A program made the translations under genes and the position numbers. From Pustulibacterium marinum (GTDB lineage: Bacteria > Bacteroidota > Bacteroidia > Flavobacteriales > Flavobacteriaceae), in NCBI RefSeq assembly GCF_900116665.1, contig NZ_FPBK01000013.1, positions 1 through 64,000 on the forward strand: a stretch of DNA of 64,000 nucleotides. Reading direction: 5' to 3'. The first letter of the stretch is position 1. The number at the start of each line of letters is the position of its first letter. Of this stretch, positions 33,783-42,502 are shown piece by piece. The notes under the pieces are model-generated. The model had not been told where the DNA came from. It searched no databases and saw only the letters and a program-made list of their open reading frames with translations.

Positions 33783-35111
33783 TTAATAGTTTAAGATTGT
33801 TTCAAGTGTTGCTTTTTTTGTAATTATGGTAAGCATGGATTGCAAATAGTTTTGTTGTGCGGTGTACAATTGTGTTTGCGCTTGTCTTAGCTCAAAACTT
33901 GTAGCAACACCTTCTGTATATTTAATCTGATTTTTATTTTCAATACGCTCTGCTAATTCCAGATTTTTTTCAGCTGTTTTGAACTGTTCTATGGCAAATA
34001 TGTATTCACTTTTTGCAGTTTCGAACTGATACCATAATTGCTGTTCCGTTTCTGTTAGCTGCGTTTTAGCTTTTTCAAATTCAATTTTTGCTTGCTGTGT
34101 TCTTGCGCTTCTAGCTAATGAACTGAAGATGGGAACGTTTAAACTAACTCCAAAAATGGAGGATCCAAACCAAGGTTGTTCCTTTTTGAAAAAATCAAAT
34201 TCATTTCCGTAGCCTTGGTATCCGCCGTTGATGAAAGCATTCAATGTTGGCAATGCTTTACTTTTTTCAAGTTTCAATAAAAGTTCTTGAGACTTTTCGT
34301 TGTTTTCAGCAATTTTATAGTCGATATTGTTTTCTAGAACTAGTTCAGAATCGTACAGTTGTAAATCAATATTGTTCTCGCTTAAAGACTTTAATTCATC
34401 GGTTAATTCTAACTCTGTTTCTAGCGGCGCTCCTAAAGTAATGTTTAGCATTTTGTATGCTAAATCTTTAAGTCGCATACTGTTTTTCAAAGAGATTTCA
34501 ATATCTGAAAGTGTAATTTTCAATTGTTCAGCTTCTTCTTCTTCCGCCAAACCGTTGTCAAACAGCTGCTGAGTTTCGTATAGGTTTTTTTTCAGTACTT
34601 CTTGGTTGCTTTTTAATATTTCAATGTTTTCTTCAGAAAGTAAAACATTTCCGTAAGCATTGATTACTTGATTTTTAATTTCTAAATCGGTTTTCTCTTT
34701 GGAATTTTTTGAGATTTGAAGGTATACTTTTGCAGATTGTAAGCCTACAAGATACGATCCGTCAAAAATTAACTGATTTAAAGTAGCTGTTGCTGTAACA
34801 TTATGAGTGGTACCAAAAGTAACTTCTTCAAATTCTCCTTCTGGTCCGCCAAAAGCACTTGCAGGGATAAGTGATACCTGTTGTTTTAAAAAGTTTTGGT
34901 AATCTACGGTGGCGCTCACTTGTGGCAAACCAGAAGCTGTAGTTTCCCACTTTTTCTTTTCGGCGGCTTCAATATCTCGCTCGGCATTGATTACATTTCT
35001 GTTATTCTCTAGAGCATAATCAATAGCTTCATCGAGGCTCAGAGTTAATTTTTCCTGAGCATGGCTTATGGCTATACTAAGCAAGAAAAAAGATACTAGT
35101 AGTTTTTTCAT
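33783..35111 (-). CDS. TolC-family outer-membrane efflux protein
   Basis: 442 residues. Signal peptide ends at SHAQEK. Two OEP repeats of long coiled-coil helices (LTLSLDEAIDYALENNRNVINAERDIEAA and the later YTEGVATSFELRQAQTQLYTAQQNYLQ) are the hallmark. It forms the outer-membrane channel for the RND pump below. The start overlaps the tetR stop by 4 bp, so channel and regulator are coupled. Confidence 0.92.
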   Translation of the reverse strand: MKKLLVSFFLLSIAISHAQEKLTLSLDEAIDYALENNRNVINAERDIEAAEKKKWETTASGLPQVSATVDYQNFLKQQVSLIPASAFGGPEGEFEEVTFGTTHNVTATATLNQLIFDGSYLVGLQSAKVYLQISKNSKEKTDLEIKNQVINAYGNVLLSEENIEILKSNQEVLKKNLYETQQLFDNGLAEEEEAEQLKITLSDIEISLKNSMRLKDLAYKMLNITLGAPLETELELTDELKSLSENNIDLQLYDSELVLENNIDYKIAENNEKSQELLLKLEKSKALPTLNAFINGGYQGYGNEFDFFKKEQPWFGSSIFGVSLNVPIFSSLARSARTQQAKIEFEKAKTQLTETEQQLWYQFETAKSEYIFAIEQFKTAEKNLELAERIENKNQIKYTEGVATSFELRQAQTQLYTAQQNYLQSMLTIITKKATLETILNY

Positions 35112-35707
35112 TGATTGTGTAAATGTTGTTCTAAAATTTCTAATCCTTTTGGTGTTACTATAGAGCGCAAATAGTTCTCTATGTAGATGTTCATAAGATC
35201 TCTTACAGAATAATTTTCTGAAGGGAATATATCTTGGTTTTTAAGTTCAATGGCACATATAAAATGCATTCTGGTAATGATATCCAGGTCTAACTCTTTT
35301 CGGTATAGGCCTTCGCCAATTCCTTTTTGTAAGTTTTGAGAAACACTGGCATAAACCAATTCAAAATGTTTGGTTCGGGTGATTTTATAAATTCCCGGAT
35401 AATAGCGTTGCAATTGTAAATGTGGAGACGTTTTTTCGTTTTTCAGTTGTGCCAAAATTACATTTCTGATCTCCAATTGTTCTTGTACAGCATTTAATCC
35501 TTTGGTTTTTACTTCGCTAATATTGATAGCAACAGTTTTCATTGAATCATCTACACAAGATTGAATTAGTTCTGTCTTGTTTTTAAAATGCTGATAAATT
35601 GTTTTTTTTGATATTCCACTTTCTTGTGCAATATCATCCATCGTCACACTTTTGAAACCTAGTTTCAAAAATAGTTCTGTAGCCTTCTTTGTAATTTTGC
35701 ACTCCAT
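35108..35707 (-). CDS. TetR-family transcriptional regulator of the efflux operon
   Basis: 199 residues. The N-terminal helix-turn-helix (ATELFLKLGFKSVTMDDIAQESGISKKTIYQHFKNK) is standard TetR. The C-terminal ligand domain is divergent. It is first gene of the efflux operon. An inverted repeat lies over its promoter, so it probably represses itself and the pump until a ligand binds. The ATG at 35707 is only 8 bp from the -7 element, and no later Met is usable, so the mRNA may be nearly leaderless. Confidence 0.92.
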   Translation of the reverse strand: MECKITKKATELFLKLGFKSVTMDDIAQESGISKKTIYQHFKNKTELIQSCVDDSMKTVAINISEVKTKGLNAVQEQLEIRNVILAQLKNEKTSPHLQLQRYYPGIYKITRTKHFELVYASVSQNLQKGIGEGLYRKELDLDIITRMHFICAIELKNQDIFPSENYSVRDLMNIYIENYLRSIVTPKGLEILEQHLHNQ

Positions 35708-35715
35708 AATGGCGA

Positions 35716-35756
35716 CAAATGTACGTACGGAAACTTTAAAAACAAAAAAAGTTTCC
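35716..35756 (-). promoter_or_regulatory. Efflux-operon promoter with TetR-type operator
   Basis: On the minus strand TTTG (35746-35743), a 19-bp spacer and TACATTTG (35723-35716) match the Bacteroidota consensus exactly. A perfect 9-bp inverted repeat GGAAACTTT / AAAGTTTCC (35729-35737 and 35748-35756, 10-bp gap) spans the -33 and spacer. This is a good candidate operator for the TetR protein encoded next. Confidence 0.8.
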
Positions 35757-35826
35757 TAAGTTTTAATTTTTATAACTAAATGAAAATCATTGCTTAACAT
35801 TGGGTTGCGTGAGAAACGTTGGCGCG

Positions 35827-36156
35827 TTAATACTCTTCATTGCACTGAAAACGCGCTTTCCAGTTCTGTTTGAACGCTTCTCTTTGCTCTGGAGTCATGG
35901 ATTTCATTTTTTTCATAAAACGTCTTTTCTGAAAGCCGCTAGGTCTATTTCCTTTACAACCGTGAAAACCTCCAAATAGAATTTTACTCAATACTAATAT
36001 TCCCATGGCTTGCCAATAGGTTATGGTTTTTATCCCCACAATATCTGGTAAAATAGAATTCCAAAGCCACATGACGATTCCTGTTATAGCAAAAAAGATA
36101 ATTATAGGAATGATGAAGAAAAATCCTCTTTTTTTAGGGTTACAATAAGGTTTCAT
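35827..36156 (-). CDS. Small membrane protein paired with the sigma factor
   Basis: 109 residues. Two TM helices (~11-33 and ~46-63) are followed by a basic, soluble tail with RRFMKKMKSMTPEQREAFKQNWKARF. The MTPEQREAF...R piece resembles the LTxxQ-type helices of CpxP/Spy-like stress proteins. Cysteines lie at the start (YCNPKK), after TM2 (HGCKGN) and at the end (FQCNEEY). It follows the ECF sigma gene by 5 bp and is probably its regulator or partner (inference), though it lacks a recognisable anti-sigma zinc domain. Confidence 0.7.
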   Translation of the reverse strand: MKPYCNPKKRGFFFIIPIIIFFAITGIVMWLWNSILPDIVGIKTITYWQAMGILVLSKILFGGFHGCKGNRPSGFQKRRFMKKMKSMTPEQREAFKQNWKARFQCNEEY

Positions 36157-36161
36157 ATTTT

Positions 36162-36740
36162 TTAATCGTTTAAATCTTTATACAATTCGCTCAGCCTGCT
36201 TCGTAAGTGTTTTAAAGCATAATTTTTACGGCTGATAATGGTTTTAATGTTTTTTCCTTGTTCGTCTGCTATTTCTTGAAGTTTCTTACCTTCAAACTCA
36301 TGTGCTATAAATACAGAGCGCTGTTTTTCTGGTAATTCTTCGAGTACAGCAAAAATAGATTCCCAAATATCTTCCTGAAATAGGGCAAGTTCTGGGTCTG
36401 CTGCGCTGTCTAGTAATAGAATATCTCTAATCATGAGCGTACCTTCTTCGTCTTCATAAGTGAAATCTTCTAAGTTTTCGGTCTTTCGCTTCCGGTAACT
36501 ATCGGTAATTTTATTTCGAGTTACAGAAAACAACCAACTACTCACATTCACGATGTCCGAAATATTGCTGAGGTTGCTAAATTGGTACCAAACCTCCTGC
36601 AAAATATCTTCTGCATCTTCGTGTGAATTCACTTTGGGTTTAATAAATGTCAACAAGCGTTCACCGTAAGTACTTACGGTTTCGGCAATGATATGTTCTT
36701 TCTCTTTTTGTGACATTGCAATGTTAGAGGCCGGCTTCAT
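36162..36740 (-). CDS. ECF-type RNA polymerase sigma factor
   Basis: 192 residues. Region 2 (LLTFIKPKVNSHEDAEDILQEVWYQF, then SWLFSVTRNKITDSYRKRK) and region 4 (EELPEKQRSVFIAHEFEGKKLQEIADEQGKNIKTIISRKNYALKHLR) are clear; region 3 is missing, as in ECF sigmas. It would direct transcription in response to an envelope or stress signal relayed by the small membrane protein 5 bp downstream. A second Met (MSQKEKEH) nine codons in is an alternative start. Divergent from the polyprenyl synthetase gene, with a 108-bp AT-rich gap. Confidence 0.92.
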   Translation of the reverse strand: MKPASNIAMSQKEKEHIIAETVSTYGERLLTFIKPKVNSHEDAEDILQEVWYQFSNLSNISDIVNVSSWLFSVTRNKITDSYRKRKTENLEDFTYEDEEGTLMIRDILLLDSAADPELALFQEDIWESIFAVLEELPEKQRSVFIAHEFEGKKLQEIADEQGKNIKTIISRKNYALKHLRSRLSELYKDLND

Positions 36741-36848
36741 AATTAAGAAGACGATTGAAATAGCGTTTTACTTTAAATTTTTTTTCATTTTTTTTCTAAA
36801 CCTTGATTTTGAAGGCTGAAGTTTCTACAAATCCATTATTTTTGCGCT

Positions 36849-37823
36849 ATGCAAGAGCTCTCAATCTATCATCAGGAATTTGTAGCACACCTTCAGGGTT
36901 TTGTTACGGCTAAACAACCAGAAAATTTATACAACCCAATTCATTATATATTGAATCTTGGCGGAAAAAGGTTAAGACCTATCTTAACGTTAATGACTGC
37001 CGATGTCTTTAGTGATGATTATTCCGAAGCATTTCAAGCAGCTTTGGCAGTGGAGGTTTTTCATAATTTTTCGTTAGTTCATGATGATATTATGGACGAT
37101 GCTCCTCTTAGACGTGGAAAGCAAACCGTTCATGAAAAGTGGGATATAAACACCGGAATCCTTTCTGGTGACGCCATGTTGATTCTAGCTTATCAGTTGT
37201 TTGAATATTATGAGCCATCAAAATTTCAGCAGTTGGCAAAACTTTTCAGTAAAACGGCTATAGAAGTTTGTGAAGGACAACAATATGATATTGATTTTGA
37301 AACGCGCGACAATGTTTCTATAGATGAATATCTGAAAATGATCACTTATAAAACTGCAGTTTTGGTTGGTGCGGCCATGAAAATGGGGGCAATTGTGGCC
37401 AACGCAAATTGTGAAGATGCACAGCGTATTTATGATTTTGGTTTGAATTTGGGTATTGCATTCCAATTACAAGATGATTATTTAGATGCTTTTGGAGATC
37501 CTGAAACATTTGGTAAACAGGTGGGAGGCGATATTATTGAAAACAAAAAAACGTATTTGTATCTTAAAACGCTTGAGTTCTTAGATGAAAAAGATCGAGT
37601 ACAACTGCGCCATTTATTTGCGATTCAGCCCAATGATCCTACGGACAAAATAGAACAAGTGAAAGCATATTTTATTTCTTCGGGTGCAGATACTGCGACG
37701 CAAGAAGCTATAGAAATGTATACAGAAAAAGCGTTTGGAGAGCTGGAGAAATTACCAATAGAGGAATCTAAAAAAGAGTTTTTAAGATCTTTTGGAAATA
37801 CCTTGATGAAACGTACTGTTTAA
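36849..37823 (+). CDS. Polyprenyl (trans-isoprenyl) diphosphate synthase
   Basis: 324 residues. First Asp-rich motif DDIMDDAPLRRG near residue 82 and second DDYLDAFGD near 210, with GGKRLRPILTLM before them. It condenses isopentenyl diphosphate units onto an allylic diphosphate; chain length (geranylgeranyl versus longer quinone tails) cannot be set from sequence alone. The lycopene cyclase lies directly tail-to-tail, with 4-bp overlap, so a GGPP role for carotenoids is attractive but unproven. A -7 element TATTTTTG (36837-36844) ends 4 bp before the ATG, pointing to a leaderless mRNA. Confidence 0.92.
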   Translation: MQELSIYHQEFVAHLQGFVTAKQPENLYNPIHYILNLGGKRLRPILTLMTADVFSDDYSEAFQAALAVEVFHNFSLVHDDIMDDAPLRRGKQTVHEKWDINTGILSGDAMLILAYQLFEYYEPSKFQQLAKLFSKTAIEVCEGQQYDIDFETRDNVSIDEYLKMITYKTAVLVGAAMKMGAIVANANCEDAQRIYDFGLNLGIAFQLQDDYLDAFGDPETFGKQVGGDIIENKKTYLYLKTLEFLDEKDRVQLRHLFAIQPNDPTDKIEQVKAYFISSGADTATQEAIEMYTEKAFGELEKLPIEESKKEFLRSFGNTLMKRTV

Positions 37824-38962
37824 GTAGTTAGGTTTCTAAAGAAAGCCTTGATAAAAGGCATTTTTGGAAGTGAATTGATGATTTTTAGTTCTTCGGGGCG
37901 CGTTGTTTTTTCATCTAAAAACTTCAAGATTTTCTCAATATCATTTTTTCTAAACATTTCGGAAAAAACAGTTTGTCCTTTTTCATTTTCTTTGGCTAAA
38001 ACTTCCAAAAGAATCGCGTCGTACCACAAAAATCTATCGGGTTTAAAATAGGTGGAAAAGTTTGTTTTTCCCTCTTTCAAATTCTGAATGATTGTTGAAA
38101 TTTTCCGTTGCGAACTTTTAAATGTATAGCCTGTACTTGCTTTTGTAAATCCGCCTGCGGTACCAATGTTCAACACGTTTTCAGTATTTTTTGTATAGAA
38201 ATTATGAGCGGTCATAGGAATACTTCCTTTCTCTTTTTCACAAATATGGTAACTAGTAATTCCAAGTTCATCGAGATAACTTTTTATAGCATTTTCATAT
38301 TCAATTTCGGGAAGTAGCTTTTCAGAAAATAAAGTATACTCAATGAGCGCTTTGGTTTTGGAAGTTGGCAGCACATACATGAATCTAGTATTTCCTTTTT
38401 GAGGAATAGAAAAATCCATAAAAGTGGCTGTATTTTCATTAAAAACCGGTTCTTTTGTTTCTACAAACCAACCAATAAAATGTTGCTGTAATACTGGTTT
38501 TTGGATGTTTTTTAATTCGGATAAATCAAAAATACTGCTGAAAACTTTTTGGGAGGCATACGAAGTTTTTTCAGTCGTAACAATAACCGGGCTAGAAGTT
38601 TCATCAATATTAAAGACCGTATCAAGTACAAATTCGATGTTTGATTTCGTGGAAATTGTGTTATGAATCAATCTATAAAAATCTTCGCTTAGAATCATTT
38701 TATAAATGTACGGAGTCAATGGAAGTTCTAGTGTTTCACTAGGATCTTTAAAAAGAATTTGTTTCCATTTTTTGGTAACTATTTCTTCTAAGACATTAGA
38801 TTCTTTTTCCCAAAAACACCATGTTCTATCATTTGTATTTTTCTGATGTTTTTCAATAATCAAGATCTGTTTGTCATCAAAAAATGAGTCTGTTGCCATG
38901 GCGTATGCCAACTGTAATCCAGCTGCGCCACCACCGCATATAATGTAATCGTAGATTTTCAT
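37820..38962 (-). CDS. crtY: Lycopene beta-cyclase (CrtY family)
   Basis: 380 residues. N-terminal FAD-binding motif IICGGGAAGLQLAYAMA and the family marker RTWCFWEKE near residue 48. Later conserved parts are FMYVLPTSKTKALIEYTLF, GSIPMTAHNF and NIGTAGGFTKASTGYTF. It closes both ends of lycopene to beta-carotene, the precursor of zeaxanthin-type pigments that colour many flavobacteria. No other crt genes are visible here. It overlaps the upstream secreted-protein gene by 4 bp on the same strand and the polyprenyl synthase by 4 bp in the opposite orientation. Confidence 0.92.
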   Translation of the reverse strand: MKIYDYIICGGGAAGLQLAYAMATDSFFDDKQILIIEKHQKNTNDRTWCFWEKESNVLEEIVTKKWKQILFKDPSETLELPLTPYIYKMILSEDFYRLIHNTISTKSNIEFVLDTVFNIDETSSPVIVTTEKTSYASQKVFSSIFDLSELKNIQKPVLQQHFIGWFVETKEPVFNENTATFMDFSIPQKGNTRFMYVLPTSKTKALIEYTLFSEKLLPEIEYENAIKSYLDELGITSYHICEKEKGSIPMTAHNFYTKNTENVLNIGTAGGFTKASTGYTFKSSQRKISTIIQNLKEGKTNFSTYFKPDRFLWYDAILLEVLAKENEKGQTVFSEMFRKNDIEKILKFLDEKTTRPEELKIINSLPKMPFIKAFFRNLTT

Positions 38963-39438
38963 AAATCGGTAACTACGGGAATGGTTTCACTGGTGATGAT
39001 GGGAATTGGAATTGTTTTTTGAGTTTTTGAATCATATGTTGGATATCCAAATATGGTATCTCTCTTTATTTGATGTTCCAGCGTAACTGGTAATCCTGTG
39101 AAATTTTTAGAGAAAATATGAACGTTAAAAACAGCAGGTTTATCAGTTGGGTTGTTGAGTTTTATGACATATACGCCTCTGGTGGTAACTGTAATGATGC
39201 GTTTAATCTCTTTAAAATCTTGTTCATCAAAAAAATGACGACGTGGATAAATAAATACTTCCATGTCTATTTTGCTTCCGCTTTCTCTATCGAGCTCAAT
39301 TTGAATAGCGTCACCATCTGCTCCGGGAACTTCATAAATTTTTCCTCCATTTGCCGGAATGGTAATTTGTTCCTTATAAGTGGTTTGTGCAACGGCTGAA
39401 CCAATAACAGCAAAAAAAGCAACTAGTAGAAGTTTCAT
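38959..39438 (-). CDS. Secreted hypothetical protein, coupled to crtY
   Basis: 159 residues from the ATG at 39438 (MKLLLVAFFAVIGSAVAQTT), a clean signal peptide. A TTG six codons earlier is less likely. The mature protein seems all-beta (YKEQITIPANGGKIYEVPG, IIVTTRGVYVIKLNNPTDKPAVFNVHIFSKN), resembling a small beta-sandwich exported protein. I recognise no family. It lies 78 bp from the TonB receptor stop and overlaps the crtY start by 4 bp; the reason for the link with carotenoid synthesis is unknown. Confidence 0.7.
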   Translation of the reverse strand: MKLLLVAFFAVIGSAVAQTTYKEQITIPANGGKIYEVPGADGDAIQIELDRESGSKIDMEVFIYPRRHFFDEQDFKEIKRIITVTTRGVYVIKLNNPTDKPAVFNVHIFSKNFTGLPVTLEHQIKRDTIFGYPTYDSKTQKTIPIPIITSETIPVVTDL

Positions 39439-39516
39439 AGCAAAATTGAGTTTCAATCAAAAATAAGCAAATAGTGAACTTTTAAAGAATGATTTGGTTT
39501 ATTTTATGATTGCATG

Positions 39517-41763
39517 CTAATCAATCCAATACCGGATTCCGAAAAACCCACGAATTCCTTGGTTGGGAGCGTATACATATGAAGGATCAAATGTCAAAGC
39601 ATACGGATTATTTTCTGTTGGAATCACATTTCCGTCAGTATCAAAATTTACATTTTCATCAAACGGATCGTGCGCTCTTGCAATTAAAAAAGGATCATTG
39701 CTTGGTGTCCAGTTCAATAGATTTTTGACGCCTCCGTACAATTCAAGATTTTTTATTTTTTTATAAGTGAATTGAATGTTTTGAATACTCCAAGTTGGTG
39801 AATAAGGTTCTCTAGGATCCAAATCGCTCAACAGCGGTAATTCCATTGGTCCGTATATGTTTCCTGTGTAATCCAAGCTTAAAAACCACTTTGGAATTTC
39901 ATAAGAAACGGTCCATGTTCCAGAAAAGCGCTCGGTTAAAATTTGTCGGTTTGTTGTTCCGTTTTCCGTTTTGGAAACGTCCATAAAAGTAGCTCCAAGA
40001 CTTACGCTTAATTGGTTGGGGAACGAAATATCTAAATTGGTGCTAATTCCTTTTGAAACGGAATGTCCGTCTAAATTTCCGTAAATAATTTGGTTTGGAT
40101 TTGTGTCATAATCCGGTAAAATCTGGTTAGAGAAATACGTATACCAGGCCGATGCATCTATAGTTCCTACAATGCTTCCTTTCAGATAGAATTTTTTCAA
40201 ATAGTTAATGTTTGCGTTGTAAGATTGTTCAGGTTTTAAATCACCTTCTATGACCACATCTCTGGCGCCGGTTAATGCAGCATGATCTTCGGTAAATAAA
40301 TTGACTACTCTGAATCCGGTTCCGAAATTCACTCGAAAAACATCATTTTTTGAAGAATTGAACTTGTACGCAAATCGCGGTGTGAAAATATTTCCATGTC
40401 GGCTATCGTAATCCCATCGCGCTCCTAAAAGTATGCTGTGTTTGTCATTAAAAGCGTATTCATCTTGGGCAAAAACACTAGGAATTGTGGTTTCGTCGGC
40501 GTTTAAAGTCGCTGTGGTGTTGTCGTTGTAATATTGATATTTCAAAGCGGTTCCTACCAAAATATCATGTTTTTCTAGCTCCTTGAACCAAGTTAATTGG
40601 GCAAAAACTATTTGTTGATTGGCGTCGAAAAGTGTATTTCCATAAACTGAATTTTGATTGTGATACGTGTAAGAAGTATTTAGAAAAATGCGTTCTTCCG
40701 TAGGTAACTGATAATTGCTTAACAATTCAAATCTATTGGTGTAAATACTTTCTCCATAGACTTCATCTCTACCACGATATTTTGGTTTCCATTGCATTTC
40801 ACCTCCCCATCTATCTTCATAAAAGTAGCGCGTTGCTACCGAAAATTGTCTGTTTTCAGAACGTTCAATTCCTAGTTTATTAAATAATGAAATTCGATGC
40901 TGAAGCGTAACATCCGTAAAATTATCATGGTTATTGTCAATTGGATTTCCGTAGTAATAATAATTAACTCCTGAAAGCAACGATGCTTTGTTACCAATAT
41001 TGGTTTTGTAACCAACGTCTAAATTATTTTCTAACCAAGAAGTGGTGTACGCATCTATAGAAAGTTTTGGCGCGTTGTATGTCTTTTTCGTGATAATGTT
41101 GATAAGTCCACCCACAGCTTGACTTCCGTACAAAGAAGAAGCCGGACCTTTCACAACTTCAATATGATCTATCAATGAATTAGGAATTCCACTCAAACCA
41201 TATACGGTAGAAAGTCCGCTCACAATAGGCATTCCGTCAATAAGTACCATGGTGTACGGTCCTTCCAAACCATTGATGTGAATATCGCCGGTATTACAAA
41301 TGTTACAATTGAGCTGAGGACGAACGCCATTAACGTTTTGCAACGCCTCAAAAATATTTGGCGTTGGATTTTTCTTCAAAAATTTGGGACTGTAAACTTC
41401 CACAGGAATAGAACTTTCTAAGCGGCTTACTGGTTTCAGACTTCCGGAAACTACTACTTCGTCTAGGGTTGTATCTTCTTCAAGCTGAATTTGAATGTTT
41501 TTTTTGGTTGAAACATCTAGTTGAATTTTGAATGTTTTAAATCCGGTATAGGAAACGATTAAAGTTTGTTTTCCTTCTAAATGATGCGTTAATGTGAAAT
41601 TTCCGTTTTCGTCCGTAGAGTTTCCTATTTCGGTATGTTGAAAGTACACATTTGCATACGGTAATGGCTGGTTTTGTTGATCGGTTACCGTTCCGCTCAA
41701 TGTTTGTTGAGCAAAACTACAGTAACCTAATAGCATACAGAATACTAAATGATATATTTTCAT
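39517..41763 (-). CDS. TonB-dependent receptor, probable metal/metal-chelate importer
   Basis: 748 residues from the ATG at 41763 (MKIYHLVFCMLL, signal peptide to SFAQ). CarboxypepD_reg-like domain (~20-105), TonB-box-like TLDEVVVSGSL (~108-118), plug (~125-230: NGVRPQLNCNICNTGDIHINGLEG, SSLYGSQAVGGLINIITK) and beta-barrel ending FFGIRYWID. The plug has a CNIC cysteine pair exposed before the IHI segment. Divergent from an MntR-type regulator with NRAMP and ZIP transporters behind it, and its -7 element lies inside a palindrome. Hence manganese, iron or another divalent metal is the likely cargo (inference). Confidence 0.88.
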   Translation of the reverse strand: MKIYHLVFCMLLGYCSFAQQTLSGTVTDQQNQPLPYANVYFQHTEIGNSTDENGNFTLTHHLEGKQTLIVSYTGFKTFKIQLDVSTKKNIQIQLEEDTTLDEVVVSGSLKPVSRLESSIPVEVYSPKFLKKNPTPNIFEALQNVNGVRPQLNCNICNTGDIHINGLEGPYTMVLIDGMPIVSGLSTVYGLSGIPNSLIDHIEVVKGPASSLYGSQAVGGLINIITKKTYNAPKLSIDAYTTSWLENNLDVGYKTNIGNKASLLSGVNYYYYGNPIDNNHDNFTDVTLQHRISLFNKLGIERSENRQFSVATRYFYEDRWGGEMQWKPKYRGRDEVYGESIYTNRFELLSNYQLPTEERIFLNTSYTYHNQNSVYGNTLFDANQQIVFAQLTWFKELEKHDILVGTALKYQYYNDNTTATLNADETTIPSVFAQDEYAFNDKHSILLGARWDYDSRHGNIFTPRFAYKFNSSKNDVFRVNFGTGFRVVNLFTEDHAALTGARDVVIEGDLKPEQSYNANINYLKKFYLKGSIVGTIDASAWYTYFSNQILPDYDTNPNQIIYGNLDGHSVSKGISTNLDISFPNQLSVSLGATFMDVSKTENGTTNRQILTERFSGTWTVSYEIPKWFLSLDYTGNIYGPMELPLLSDLDPREPYSPTWSIQNIQFTYKKIKNLELYGGVKNLLNWTPSNDPFLIARAHDPFDENVNFDTDGNVIPTENNPYALTFDPSYVYAPNQGIRGFFGIRYWID

Positions 41764-41778
41764 TTCTTTAAATTTAAA

Positions 41779-41826
41779 TTTAGACAAATCTAAAAATAGT
41801 TTTTTATAAATAAAAATGTATTTTTG
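41779..41826. promoter_or_regulatory. Palindromic operator and divergent promoters, TonB receptor / mntR
   Basis: Palindrome TTTAGACAAATCTAAA (41779-41794, 6-bp perfect arms) contains the minus-strand -7 element TAGATTTG (41792-41785) of the TonB receptor. TTTA 18 bp upstream of it is a weak -33. The plus-strand -7 TATTTTTG (41819-41826) faces mntR, 19 bp before its ATG. The palindrome resembles DtxR/MntR operators, so metal-loaded regulator binding there would shut the receptor promoter. Confidence 0.7.
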
Positions 41827-41845
41827 TGTAAGTAAAATATTTGTA

Positions 41846-42499
41846 ATGACTTTATCTGAAGAAAATTACCTCAAAGCAATCTATCATTTATCCGATACCG
41901 AAGGCAAAGGAGTTTCTACCAACAAGCTAGCAGAGGCTATGGAAACAAAGGCTTCGTCAGCTACAGACATGATTAAGAAATTAGCCGATAAGAGTTTTGT
42001 AAACTATAAGAAATACCAAGGTGTAAAGTTGACCAAAGAAGGAAGATTAATTGCTGCTTCTGTGGTTAGAAAACATCGTTTGTGGGAAGTTTTTTTGGTG
42101 GAGAAACTCAATTTTAACTGGGATGAAGTGCATGAAGTGGCTGAGCAGCTAGAACATGTAAAGTCAGAAAAGCTGATTGAAGAGCTTGATGCGTATTTAG
42201 ATTTTCCAACGGTAGATCCGCATGGAGATCCTATTCCGGATAAATATGGAGAAATTCAGGCTGACAAAAAAGTGTTGTTGAGTTCGCTGAAGCCTGGTGA
42301 AAAAGGTATTTGTGTTGGGTTGGAAGATACTTCAAAAGAGTTTTTACAATATTTAGATAAAATAAAAATTTCACTTGGTATTGAATTGAAAGTTCTAGAA
42401 AAAGAACCTTTTGATAATTCGGTGGTGCTTCAGTTTAATGATCAACAATTAACGGTTTCGGCATTTACAACAACAAATATTTACGTTAGAAAATCCTAA
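41846..42499 (+). CDS. DtxR/MntR-family metal-dependent regulator
   Basis: 217 residues from the ATG at 41846 (MTLSEENYLKAIYHL, the conserved family start); the frame continues upstream only with TTG-type starts. Winged helix ~1-65, dimerisation/metal-binding domain ~66-140 (RKHRLWEVFLVEKLNFNWDEVHEVAEQLEHV, DPHGDPIP) and a C-terminal FeoA/SH3-like domain (~145-217). A metal-responsive repressor of uptake genes; DPHGDPIP is shared by MntR and IdeR types. It precedes NRAMP by 3 bp, consistent with Mn/Fe control. Confidence 0.9.
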   Translation: MTLSEENYLKAIYHLSDTEGKGVSTNKLAEAMETKASSATDMIKKLADKSFVNYKKYQGVKLTKEGRLIAASVVRKHRLWEVFLVEKLNFNWDEVHEVAEQLEHVKSEKLIEELDAYLDFPTVDPHGDPIPDKYGEIQADKKVLLSSLKPGEKGICVGLEDTSKEFLQYLDKIKISLGIELKVLEKEPFDNSVVLQFNDQQLTVSAFTTTNIYVRKS

Positions 42500-42502
42500 T
42501 TT

